A model generated the notes under the pieces. It did no database searches and was not told the DNA's origin. It saw only the letters and a program-made list of their open reading frames with translations. From Pseudooceanicola sp. (GTDB lineage: Bacteria > Pseudomonadota > Alphaproteobacteria > Rhodobacterales > Rhodobacteraceae): 64,000 nucleotides of DNA. Made by a program: the position numbers and the translations under genes. Each line of letters starts with the position of its first letter. Within the stretch, counting starts at the first letter, position 1. The DNA lies in NCBI GenBank assembly GCA_002709085.1, contig PAPR01000025.1, forward strand, positions 1 to 64,000, in the 5' to 3' direction. Positions 17,819 to 25,714 of this stretch are shown piece after piece.

Positions 17819-18598
17819 TCAGAGCGTTGCGTTAAAGGCGCCGCCGTCCAGCAGGATATTCTGCCCCACCATATACCCCACATAAACCGAGCACATGAAG
17901 GCACAGGTGGCCCCGAACTCCTCCGTCGTTCCGATCCGCCCCACGGGGATCGCATCGTTGCGGTTGCTGGCAGCCTGATCTGTGCTGATGCCCTCGCGCT
18001 CTGCCGTGATCTCAACCAAGGACGTCGCGCGGTCGGTCTGATGCAGACCGGGCAAGAGGTTGTTGATGATGACACCGTGGGGCGCGACCTGCCGCGCCGT
18101 CCCCGCAACATAGCCGGTCAAACCTGCGCGTGCGGAGTTCGACAGCCCCAGCTGCGCGACCGGCGATTTGACAGAGGCCGAGGTAATATTGACCACCCGC
18201 CCCCATTCGCGATCAATCATGGCCGGCAAAAGCGCCTTCATCAGCGCGATCGGCGCCAGCATGTTGGCATCCAGCGCCTTGATAAAATCCTCACGATCCC
18301 AATCCGGCCAAAAGCCCGGCGGCGGCCCGCCCGCATTGTTGACGAGGATGTCAGGCGAATTGGCGGCCTCCAGGACTTTGGCGCGGCCCTCTTCGCTGGT
18401 GATGTCAGCGGCGACAGTCGTGACGGTGACGCCGTGCGCGCGGCGCAGCTCCTCCGCGGTCGCCTCCAGCGCCTCCGCGCCGCGCGCGTTGAGGACGAGA
18501 TCGACCCCGGCGGCGGCCAGCGCATCAGCACACCCCCTGCCCAATCCTTTGGATGAAGCGCAAACCAGCGCGCGTTTGCCAGCGATACCAAGGTCCAT
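17819..18598 (-). CDS. SDR-fold protein lacking the YxxxK motif
   Basis: The 259-residue product has the full Rossmann SDR architecture: ASSKGLGRGCA at the nucleotide site, NNAGGPPPG after beta-4, and NITSASVKSP with the usual Ser. At the catalytic YxxxK position it has S-N-S-A-R (in GLSNSARAGL), so both Tyr and Lys are replaced; the glycine motif is also atypical (CASSKGLG). This matches a recognised BKR-like SDR subgroup that lacks the normal catalytic tetrad. Its reaction is unknown and it may be non-catalytic. It is often labelled 3-oxoacyl-ACP reductase, which the residues do not support. Confidence 0.82.
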   Translation of the reverse strand: MDLGIAGKRALVCASSKGLGRGCADALAAAGVDLVLNARGAEALEATAEELRRAHGVTVTTVAADITSEEGRAKVLEAANSPDILVNNAGGPPPGFWPDWDREDFIKALDANMLAPIALMKALLPAMIDREWGRVVNITSASVKSPVAQLGLSNSARAGLTGYVAGTARQVAPHGVIINNLLPGLHQTDRATSLVEITAEREGISTDQAASNRNDAIPVGRIGTTEEFGATCAFMCSVYVGYMVGQNILLDGGAFNATL

Positions 18599-18763
18599 GT
18601 CGTCTCCCCCTTGCGGGCACGAGGCCCGGCTATGTTAAAGGCTCAGCCGTTTTCGCAACAATGACGGCAAATCACCTGGGACTTGCCGGTTTGCCGCCAC
18701 AATCGACGCCTATACCCCTTAGTCATGCCGAACCATCTCGGCAGAGGAAAGGTGCAAAGCGCA

Positions 18764-19789
18764 ATGATTTCTGCAATCGCCAAGCCTGCCGCGTCGATTC
18801 CGGTCTTTCGGGCCCGGGACCTGAGCTGTGTGCACGGCGCGAACGAAGGGGATGAATTGACCTTTGCGGATGATTTGATCCCGGATGACACATATTGGTT
18901 CTCCGAGGGCGCGGCGCAGGCCCGGCTGGCCGTCGAATCCTCAGAGGCAGGCGACATCTGGGTCGGCGATGAGACCGGCGTCGGAACGCCGGGCGCCTCC
19001 ATCCACCTTGATAGCTGCCTCACCTTCATGTCACCCGACGGGACAACCAGCGAGGTGCTGGTGCTGGTGGAGGTTGACCCGAACGGCAATGCCGCCGCGG
19101 TCTATGCCCTGCCGCTGTCCCCGCTTTCTGCAAAGACGGACTACACGCTAGTCGGAATCGACGCCGAGGACGCGGCGCATAAGTTCGCTGAACTCGCCTG
19201 CCTCTCCTTCACCCGTGGGACGATGATCACCATGGCCTCGGGACGTCAGAAACGGATCGAGACGCTACGTGTCGGCGACCGCGTCCTAACCCGTGACAAC
19301 GGGGCCCAGGCAGTCCGCTGGATCGGCCATTCGACTGTGCGGGCCGTTGGCGAGTTCGCCCCGATCGTGATCACTGCGGGAGCGCTGAGCAACGAGGCCG
19401 ACCTAATCGTCAGCCCGGATCACCGCCTCTTCATCTATCAACGCGAGGATGCCATCGGCGCAGGCCATCGCGAAGTTCTGGTCAAGGCGCGCCATCTGGT
19501 GAATGGCGACACAATCGTCCAACAGGATGGTGGGTTTGTCGAATACTACCAACTGCTGTTCGACGGTCACGAGATCATCTACGCCGAAGGGATCGCCGCC
19601 GAGACGCTGCTGGTCGATACACGCAGCCGCCCCGCCCTGCCGCCTGAACTGGACGCAACACTGGCGCGCGCTCTGCCGGAACATACCGCGCGCGCGCATC
19701 TCAAGTTCGAGGTTCCCAAGGCGCTGCTGGACACTCCCGATGCCGCAGCGACCCTGCGCCGGGCTTCGGGTCGCACCCTGCCGCACTGA
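18764..19789 (+). CDS. Hint (Hedgehog/intein) domain protein
   Basis: The 341-residue product has an N-terminal all-beta region (about 10-140) and a C-terminal Hint_2-type domain that starts near C146 (ACLSFTRGTMI) and contains IETLRVGDRVLTRDNG, IVSPDHRLFIY and LVKARHLVNGDTIVQ. Such proteins are common in Roseobacters, usually several per genome, and are thought to be autoprocessed or exported; substrate and role are unknown. I chose the ATG at 18764 (AGGAAAGG 11 nt upstream) over ATG 18725 and TTG 18683. Confidence 0.82.
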   Translation: MISAIAKPAASIPVFRARDLSCVHGANEGDELTFADDLIPDDTYWFSEGAAQARLAVESSEAGDIWVGDETGVGTPGASIHLDSCLTFMSPDGTTSEVLVLVEVDPNGNAAAVYALPLSPLSAKTDYTLVGIDAEDAAHKFAELACLSFTRGTMITMASGRQKRIETLRVGDRVLTRDNGAQAVRWIGHSTVRAVGEFAPIVITAGALSNEADLIVSPDHRLFIYQREDAIGAGHREVLVKARHLVNGDTIVQQDGGFVEYYQLLFDGHEIIYAEGIAAETLLVDTRSRPALPPELDATLARALPEHTARAHLKFEVPKALLDTPDAAATLRRASGRTLPH

Positions 19790-19846
19790 AAGCGCGCTGG
19801 GCTGACCCAGAACCGCCAGCTTGCGCCGCATCCCGGCCCCCGCTAT

Positions 19847-21463
19847 ATGCCCGCCATGCTGGACACGCCCCCAAACCGCCCGAAATTGCCGCCCGAAATC
19901 GCGCGGCGCCGCACCTTTGCGATCATCTCGCATCCGGATGCCGGCAAAACCACGCTGACAGAGAAATTCCTGCTCTTCGGCGGGGCGATCCAGATGGCGG
20001 GTCAGGTCCGGGCCAAGGGTGAGGCGCGACGAACGCGCTCTGACTTCATGCAGATGGAAAAGGATCGGGGCATCTCGGTCTCTGCCTCCGCGATGTCGTT
20101 TGACTACAAAACCTTTCGTTTCAACCTCGTCGACACGCCTGGCCACTCGGATTTTTCCGAAGATACTTACCGGACGCTGACGGCCGTGGATGCCGCCGTA
20201 ATGGTCATCGACGGCGCCAAGGGGGTCGAGAGCCAGACCCGGAAATTGTTCGAAGTCTGCCGTTTGCGCGACCTCCCCATCTTGACTTTTTGCAATAAGA
20301 TGGACCGCGAAAGCCGCGATACCTTCGATATAATTGATGAAATACAGGAAAACCTTGCGATTGACGTGACTCCGGCCTCTTGGCCGATCGGCACCGGCCA
20401 GGAATTCATCGGCTGCTATGACATTTTGCGCGATCGGCTGGAACTGATGGACCGCAAGGACCGGAACCGCGTCGCGGAGACGGTCGAGATCAACGGGCTG
20501 GACGACCCCGAACTGGCTCGTCACGTGCCCGCGCATCTCTTGTCCAAGCTGGTCGAGGATATCGAAATGGCCAAGGAACTCTTGCCAAAGCTCGATCCTC
20601 AATCCGTGCTCGAAGGGCATATGACACCAATCTGGTTCGGCTCTGCGATCAACTCCTTCGGGGTGAAGGAGCTGATGGACGGGATCAGCGCATATGGTCC
20701 CGAACCACAGGTACAATCAGCCGAACCACGCAAAATCGCCCCCGAAGAGACCAAGGTTTCCGGCTTTGTTTTCAAGGTACAAGCCAATATGGACCCGAAG
20801 CACCGCGACCGGGTTGCGTTCCTCCGCATGGCCTCGGGACACTTTGAACGCGGCATGAAACTAACCCATGTGCGCACCAAGAAACCGATGGCGATCTCCA
20901 ACCCGGTGCTGTTCCTCGCAGCGGATCGGGAACTCGCCGAAGAGGCTTGGGCAGGCGACATCATCGGCATTCCCAACCACGGCCAGTTGCGGATCGGCGA
21001 CACGCTGACCGAAGGCGAGGCGCTGCGCGTCACCGGCATTCCTTCTTTTGCGCCGGAACTGCTGCAATCGGTCCGCGCCGGCGATCCGATGAAGGCCAAG
21101 CATCTGGAAAAGGCGCTGATGCAGTTCGCCGAAGAAGGTGCCGCCAAGGTATTCAAGCCGACCTTCGGGTCGGGCTTTATCGTCGGCGTCGTCGGGGCGC
21201 TCCAATTCGAGGTGCTGGGCAGCCGGATCGAGATGGAATATGGCCTGCCCGTGCGTTTCGATCAGTCGCAGTTCACCTCAGCCAGATGGGTGAAGGGTGA
21301 TCGACAAGCCGTTGAAAAGTTTGCAGATACCAATAAGCAGCATATCGCCTTGGATCACGACGGCGACGTCGTTTACCTCACCCGGTTGCAATGGGATATC
21401 GACCGGGTCGAGCGTGACTATCCCGAGGTCGAGCTGACTGCGACCAAGGAGATGTCGGTCTGA
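19847..21463 (+). CDS. prfC: Peptide chain release factor 3
   Basis: GTPase that recycles RF1/RF2 from the ribosome after termination; 538 residues, close to the usual 529. G1 is SHPDAGKTT, the switch I region ARRTRSDFMQMEKDRGIS, G3 DTPGH, and G4 NKMD. RF3-specific domains II and III follow. An internal ATG at 19856 is an equally possible start. Upstream is the Hint gene; downstream the glycosyltransferase pair begins after 10 bp. Confidence 0.94.
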   Translation: MPAMLDTPPNRPKLPPEIARRRTFAIISHPDAGKTTLTEKFLLFGGAIQMAGQVRAKGEARRTRSDFMQMEKDRGISVSASAMSFDYKTFRFNLVDTPGHSDFSEDTYRTLTAVDAAVMVIDGAKGVESQTRKLFEVCRLRDLPILTFCNKMDRESRDTFDIIDEIQENLAIDVTPASWPIGTGQEFIGCYDILRDRLELMDRKDRNRVAETVEINGLDDPELARHVPAHLLSKLVEDIEMAKELLPKLDPQSVLEGHMTPIWFGSAINSFGVKELMDGISAYGPEPQVQSAEPRKIAPEETKVSGFVFKVQANMDPKHRDRVAFLRMASGHFERGMKLTHVRTKKPMAISNPVLFLAADRELAEEAWAGDIIGIPNHGQLRIGDTLTEGEALRVTGIPSFAPELLQSVRAGDPMKAKHLEKALMQFAEEGAAKVFKPTFGSGFIVGVVGALQFEVLGSRIEMEYGLPVRFDQSQFTSARWVKGDRQAVEKFADTNKQHIALDHDGDVVYLTRLQWDIDRVERDYPEVELTATKEMSV

Positions 21464-21473
21464 GGTCCCTCGC

Positions 21474-22562
21474 GTGCTCGGGCTTGCAAGCGCCGGGACG
21501 TGGGCGCAATCTACGCGGATGAGCCGCCCCGATGTCACGCCCCAGCACACGCAAACCCCACCTGTGGATGAGTCGGATAACTTTCGCCAAATCAGGAATT
21601 TGGAATGGGAATCTCATCCGCTTCCCCTGCCCCCGACAGGCCCGCCGACATGGGGTGTGGTGGCCACGGTGCGCGGCTCGACGACGCAGATCGCACGCTT
21701 CATCGCTTGGCACCTCGACCTCGGGGCGCAGAGTGTGTCGATCTATTTCGATGAACCCGACGCCCAGCAGATCAAATCCCTCGCCCATCCGCGCGTAAAG
21801 CTCGTCGCCTGCGATGACGCGCATTGGATTCGTCGTCGCACGAGGCCAGAGCAGCACCAGTTGCGTCAGGTGCGCAACGCCACCGAGGAGTGGCGCAACA
21901 CGCGGCATGAATGGCTGGCACATATCGACGTTGACGAATACCTTCTGCCGCCGTGCCCGATGGACGAAATCCTGCGCGATATTCCCGAGGATTGCGCGTT
22001 GCTTCACCTCGACCCGGTCGAGCAACTCGCCGACGGCGATGGCACCGCCTTCAAACGTACCGCCGCCGATGTGGGGTTGAAAAAATCTGACCTCGCGGAG
22101 GTTTACCCGACCTTCGGCCCCTACCTGCGCGGCGGGTTCCTCAGCCATCTGGAAGGTAAAAATCTGCTGCGCGCAGGCGGGCGGCCTCGGGCCGACAAGG
22201 TCCGGTTCGGCATTCATATGGCGTTCTGGCAGGGCGCCCGGATATCCAACCGGATCACTCTGCCCGACCTGCCCCTCGGTCACGCCCATGCCCCAGATTG
22301 GCACAGCTTTCGCGACCATCTATCCTTTCGCCGCGAGAAAGGGTCTTATCGTAACAAGGAGGGAGAGCGTTTCCGCCTTGCCGAATTGCTCGACCTGCTC
22401 GAAGAGACCGAGGGCGAAGCTGGGTTCCGCATGCTGTTTGATGAGGTCGCGCGCGCGAGTCCGGAACTGGTCGCCCGTCTTGATGAACGAGATATGTTGC
22501 TGCGTTACCCTCTGGATTTAGATCGCGCCCTAGCCCGTTGGTATCCGGAGATAAACACATGA
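21474..22562 (+). CDS. Glycosyltransferase family 2-like protein, copy A
   Basis: The 362-residue cytoplasmic protein has a GT-A-type core: TWGVVATVRGSTTQIARFIAWHLDLGAQSVSIYFD at the start of the fold and HIDVDEYLLP carrying the DxD-like metal motif. Later YPTFGPYLRGGFLSHLEGKNLLR and GHAHAPDWHSFRDHLSFRREKGSYR are shared with the next gene, showing that the two are paralogues. Sugar donor and acceptor are unknown; a capsule, EPS or LPS decoration role is a guess. The start is the GTG at 21474; ATG 21519 is an alternative that still keeps the whole domain. Confidence 0.8.
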   Translation: MLGLASAGTWAQSTRMSRPDVTPQHTQTPPVDESDNFRQIRNLEWESHPLPLPPTGPPTWGVVATVRGSTTQIARFIAWHLDLGAQSVSIYFDEPDAQQIKSLAHPRVKLVACDDAHWIRRRTRPEQHQLRQVRNATEEWRNTRHEWLAHIDVDEYLLPPCPMDEILRDIPEDCALLHLDPVEQLADGDGTAFKRTAADVGLKKSDLAEVYPTFGPYLRGGFLSHLEGKNLLRAGGRPRADKVRFGIHMAFWQGARISNRITLPDLPLGHAHAPDWHSFRDHLSFRREKGSYRNKEGERFRLAELLDLLEETEGEAGFRMLFDEVARASPELVARLDERDMLLRYPLDLDRALARWYPEINT

Positions 22563-23521
22563 CGACCTGGGGCCTGGTCACGACGGTCAAGGCACCGCTG
22601 CGCAGCATTCTGGAGTTCGCCGCCTGGCATCTTGAGCTGGGTGCGCACCGCATCTTCCTTTACCTCGACGACCCTGAGGGGCTGGAGCCCGGTACGCTCG
22701 ATGTCCTTCGCGATCATCCGAAATTGCGCCCGATGCTGACGGACCACCCCTACTGGCGGCAGCGCGGACGCAAGCGCCCAGCCAGGCACCAAGTGCGCCA
22801 AACCGCGAACGCGTCGCACCGCTATAATAGCGGCGCGGGCGTCGACTGGCTGGGTCATATCGACGTTGACGAATTTCTCGTGCCCGAGGGGCCTCTCACT
22901 CAATTATTGGGCGCCCTGTCCGAGGACTGCCATATCGCCCGCGTTCGCCCGATGGAAGCACTGGCGCAAGAGAACCAAAGCGATCGTTGGGCGTTCAAGA
23001 CCCTGACACTTGACCGGGACTGCCGCCGTCGCCAATCGCTTGAGGTCTGGCCGACCTACGGCGCTTACATGAACGGCGGTTTCCTCAGCCATGTCGCGGG
23101 AAAGATCCTTGTCCGCACCGGGCTTGAGGCCGCCGATTTCCGCATTCACAACGTCTTCTCCGGCGGCGAGGAGAACCCCGGTTCGGTCGAGTTGAGCGGC
23201 GCAGCCCTTGCCCATATGCATGCCCGCAACTGGCCCGACTGGCTGGCGCAGTACCGCTTTCGTCATCAAAAAGGCTCCTACCGCGCCGAGTTGAAACCCG
23301 ACCGGCCCAGAGACAAGGGTGGCCTGACCCTGCACGAGCTCTTTTCCATGATCGAAACGGAGGGCGGCGAGCCAGCCCTGCGGCAATTTTTCGACGAGGT
23401 TTGCGCCGCGAATCCTCAGCATCTCAACCGCCTCGCAAAGGCGGGTTTGCTGCGCGAGGTACATCTACCGCTCGACGCGCTGCGGCTAAAGCACTTTCCT
23501 GACTGCAATCTCGCTAAATAG
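22559..23521 (+). CDS. Glycosyltransferase family 2-like protein, copy B
   Basis: Paralogue of the preceding gene, 320 residues, beginning TWGLVTTVKAPLRSILEFAAWHLELGAHRIFLYLD, with HIDVDEFLVP as the metal motif and the same YGAYMNGGFLSHVAGKILVR, AHMHARNWPDW and RHQKGSYR blocks. The ATG at 22559 overlaps the stop of copy A (ATGA), so the products are made together and may act in sequence or as a heteromer. It lacks the roughly 60-residue N-terminal extension of copy A. The substrate is unknown. Confidence 0.82.
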   Translation: MTTWGLVTTVKAPLRSILEFAAWHLELGAHRIFLYLDDPEGLEPGTLDVLRDHPKLRPMLTDHPYWRQRGRKRPARHQVRQTANASHRYNSGAGVDWLGHIDVDEFLVPEGPLTQLLGALSEDCHIARVRPMEALAQENQSDRWAFKTLTLDRDCRRRQSLEVWPTYGAYMNGGFLSHVAGKILVRTGLEAADFRIHNVFSGGEENPGSVELSGAALAHMHARNWPDWLAQYRFRHQKGSYRAELKPDRPRDKGGLTLHELFSMIETEGGEPALRQFFDEVCAANPQHLNRLAKAGLLREVHLPLDALRLKHFPDCNLAK

Positions 23522-23532
23522 CGGTTACTAAT

Positions 23533-23561
23533 TTGACGAAACACGCTTTTTCCGCTATGCC
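23533..23561 (+). promoter_or_regulatory. Candidate promoter of the DEAD-box helicase gene
   Basis: TTGACG (23533-23538) is separated by exactly 17 bp from TATGCC (23556-23561). Transcription from about 23568 would give a 5' leader of roughly 90 nt before the ATG at 23660. The -35 is strong, the -10 only partly matches. Confidence 0.45.
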
Positions 23562-23659
23562 CGCTCCACTCAGGCCGACCTGACGAATATTCAGGGCCAT
23601 ATGGGCGACGGTCGCCCCAGCTGCGCGGGCCAAGACGTGTCCGCAAACAACGGATACGC

Positions 23660-25198
23660 ATGACAAAATTTACTGATCTGAACCTGGACCCCAAGGTCCT
23701 GAAGGCCATTTCCGAAGCCGGCTACGAATCGCCGACCCCCATTCAGGCAGGGGCCATCCCCCCCGCCCTTGAAGGCCGCGATGTCCTCGGCATCGCGCAG
23801 ACCGGGACAGGCAAGACCGCCAGCTTCACCCTGCCGATGATCACGCTTCTGGCAAAAGGTCGCGCGCGCGCGCGCATGCCACGCAGCCTCGTGCTGTGTC
23901 CGACGCGTGAACTGGCCGCGCAGGTGGCTGAAAATTTCGACACATATACCAAGCATCTGAAACTGACCAAGGCGCTGCTGATCGGCGGCGTCAGCTTCAA
24001 GGAGCAGGATCAGCTGATTGACCGTGGCGTCGATGTTCTGATCGCGACGCCAGGTCGTTTGCTGGACCATTTCGAGCGTGGCAAACTGCTGTTGACCGGC
24101 GTGCAGATCATGGTCGTGGACGAAGCGGACCGCATGCTCGACATGGGCTTTATCCCCGACATCGAGAAGATCTTCAGCCTGACGCCATTTACCCGCCAGA
24201 CGCTGTTCTTCTCGGCCACCATGGCGCCGGAGATCGAGCGGATCACCAATACCTTCCTCTCCGGCCCCGCCCGTGTCGAAGTGGCGCGTCAGGCTACGAC
24301 GAGCGAGACGATCGAACAGGGTGTTTTCATGTTCAAGGCTTCGCGCAAGGATCGCGAAGGCAGCGAAAAGCGCCGGCTGCTGCGTGACATCATCGAGTCC
24401 GAGGGTGCGGAGTGCCGCAACGCCATCATCTTTTGCAACCGCAAGACCGACGTGGATATCACCGCGCAATCGTTGAAGAAATACGGGTACGACGCAGCAC
24501 CGATCCACGGCGATCTGGAGCAATCACAGCGGATGAAGACCCTGGACGGGTTCCGCGATGGCTCGCTTCGCTTCCTTGTGGCCTCCGATGTGGCGGCGCG
24601 TGGGCTCGACATTCCCAACGTAAGCCATGTGTTCAACTTTGACGTTCCGTCGCACGCCGAAGACTACGTGCACCGGATCGGTCGCACTGGCCGCGCCGGT
24701 CGCAAGGGCAAGGCGATGATGATCTGCGTTCCCAAGGACGAGCGGAACCTGGGGGACATCGAAGCGCTGGTTGGCAATACGATCCCGCGCATCGACCTGC
24801 CGAATGGTCAGAAGAACGCTCCGGCGCCTGCCGAGGCGGGTGAAGAGGTCAAGGAAAAGCCCAAGCGGACCCGCAGCCGGCGCAAGCCCGCAGCGGAAAA
24901 AGATGTCGCTCAGCAGGCTGGCAAAGGGTCCGATGATGCCGTCGAAAAGGCGGATCAGAGCGCTGCGAAACCGGCACCGAACGAAGTCCCCGTCACAGAG
25001 CCGAAAGCAGACGACGACGCCAAGAAGGCCGACATCGCGTTGGTGGCCTCCGACGAGCAACCTGCCGAAGCGAAAAGCGAGCCGCGTCGCGATCGCAATC
25101 GCCGCCGCGAACGCCATGACGACAACAAGGTTGTGGGCATGGGCGATCACCTGCCCAGCTTTATCGCGCTCAGCTTTGATGAGCGTCGCACGGGTTGA
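23660..25198 (+). CDS. DEAD-box RNA helicase (RhlE-like)
   Basis: ATP-dependent RNA helicase, 512 residues. Q motif FTDLNLDPKVLKAISEAGYESPTPIQ, motif I AQTGTGKT, Ia PTRELAAQ, II VDEAD, III SAT, then the helicase C domain ending with motif VI HRIGRTGRAGR (about 335-345). From about 380 the chain becomes a charged, disordered Lys/Ala/Pro/Arg tail with an Arg-rich patch (EPRRDRNRRRERH) likely to bind RNA. Such enzymes act in ribosome assembly or mRNA decay. A leader of about 90 nt may carry regulation, as in cold-induced helicase genes, but I see no specific element. Confidence 0.92.
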   Translation: MTKFTDLNLDPKVLKAISEAGYESPTPIQAGAIPPALEGRDVLGIAQTGTGKTASFTLPMITLLAKGRARARMPRSLVLCPTRELAAQVAENFDTYTKHLKLTKALLIGGVSFKEQDQLIDRGVDVLIATPGRLLDHFERGKLLLTGVQIMVVDEADRMLDMGFIPDIEKIFSLTPFTRQTLFFSATMAPEIERITNTFLSGPARVEVARQATTSETIEQGVFMFKASRKDREGSEKRRLLRDIIESEGAECRNAIIFCNRKTDVDITAQSLKKYGYDAAPIHGDLEQSQRMKTLDGFRDGSLRFLVASDVAARGLDIPNVSHVFNFDVPSHAEDYVHRIGRTGRAGRKGKAMMICVPKDERNLGDIEALVGNTIPRIDLPNGQKNAPAPAEAGEEVKEKPKRTRSRRKPAAEKDVAQQAGKGSDDAVEKADQSAAKPAPNEVPVTEPKADDDAKKADIALVASDEQPAEAKSEPRRDRNRRRERHDDNKVVGMGDHLPSFIALSFDERRTG

Positions 25199-25221
25199 GT
25201 CGCATTTGACCTAATCTCCGC

Positions 25222-25255
25222 CCCTGCCCGGGCGCTCCTTAAACTTTGGGCAGGG
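25222..25255 (+). terminator. Hairpin after the helicase gene, terminator-like
   Basis: CCCTGCCC (25222-25229) and GGGCAGGG (25248-25255) form a perfect 8-bp stem with an 18-nt loop, 24 bp after the helicase stop. There is no T tract, so it is either a weak terminator or a 3'-end stabilising structure. Confidence 0.4.
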
Positions 25256-25263
25256 TCGATCTG

Positions 25264-25294
25264 CCATCATCTGTCGCAACGACATTGATGATGG
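25264..25294 (+). promoter_or_regulatory. Imperfect hairpin just before the PilZ gene
   Basis: CCATCATC (25264-25271) pairs with GATGATGG (25287-25294), then TGTCG (25272-25276) with CGACA (25280-25284) across a TT bulge, leaving a CAA loop. It ends 9 nt before the ATG at 25304, where no clear ribosome-binding site is visible. Translational control is possible. Confidence 0.4.
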
Positions 25295-25303
25295 CCCCAG
25301 CAC

Positions 25304-25624
25304 ATGCCCCTGTCTCACGAATTGAAAATCCTTCGGGAACGCCGGTTCGAACGCACTCGCGTGAACCTGCGCGGTACGGCGCTGTTCAGCGACACCTCTG
25401 TCGCGGTCAAGATCATCGATCTCTCATATAGTGGCGCGCGGCTCGAATTTCCGCTGCACGCATCGGTCTATCAATCGAGGGGAATGACTGGGCTGCGGAT
25501 CGTCGATATCCTGCACCTCGGGATAATGTGGCGCTGGTCCCGCGGGCGGATGGCCGGTGTCGAATTTATCTCACCAACCCAGCTACGCGACGCGATTTCT
25601 CACCTGATGGCGACGCGTGAATGA
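25304..25624 (+). CDS. PilZ domain protein
   Basis: The 106-residue protein is a single PilZ domain. It carries both parts of the c-di-GMP binding signature: RxxxR in LRERRFERTR (about 11-18) and DxSxxG in IDLSYSGARLEF (about 42-53). It is therefore expected to bind cyclic di-GMP, acting as a stand-alone effector in motility or surface-growth control. No output domain is present and the partner cannot be seen from context. It converges with rnj. Confidence 0.82.
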   Translation: MPLSHELKILRERRFERTRVNLRGTALFSDTSVAVKIIDLSYSGARLEFPLHASVYQSRGMTGLRIVDILHLGIMWRWSRGRMAGVEFISPTQLRDAISHLMATRE

Positions 25625-25714
25625 GCACGGTTGGATGTCGTGTCGAGGCTAACTCGCGCGTGCGGTCCGGATATGAGGCAGGCACGGCATCTCGGATGCC
25701 CCTTGCCCCTGGCC

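Noticed and set aside
25686-25700. GGCATC-TCG-GATGCC hairpin between the PilZ and rnj genes
   Set aside because: Perfect but only 6 bp with no T tract on either side; noted under rnj, not called as a terminator.
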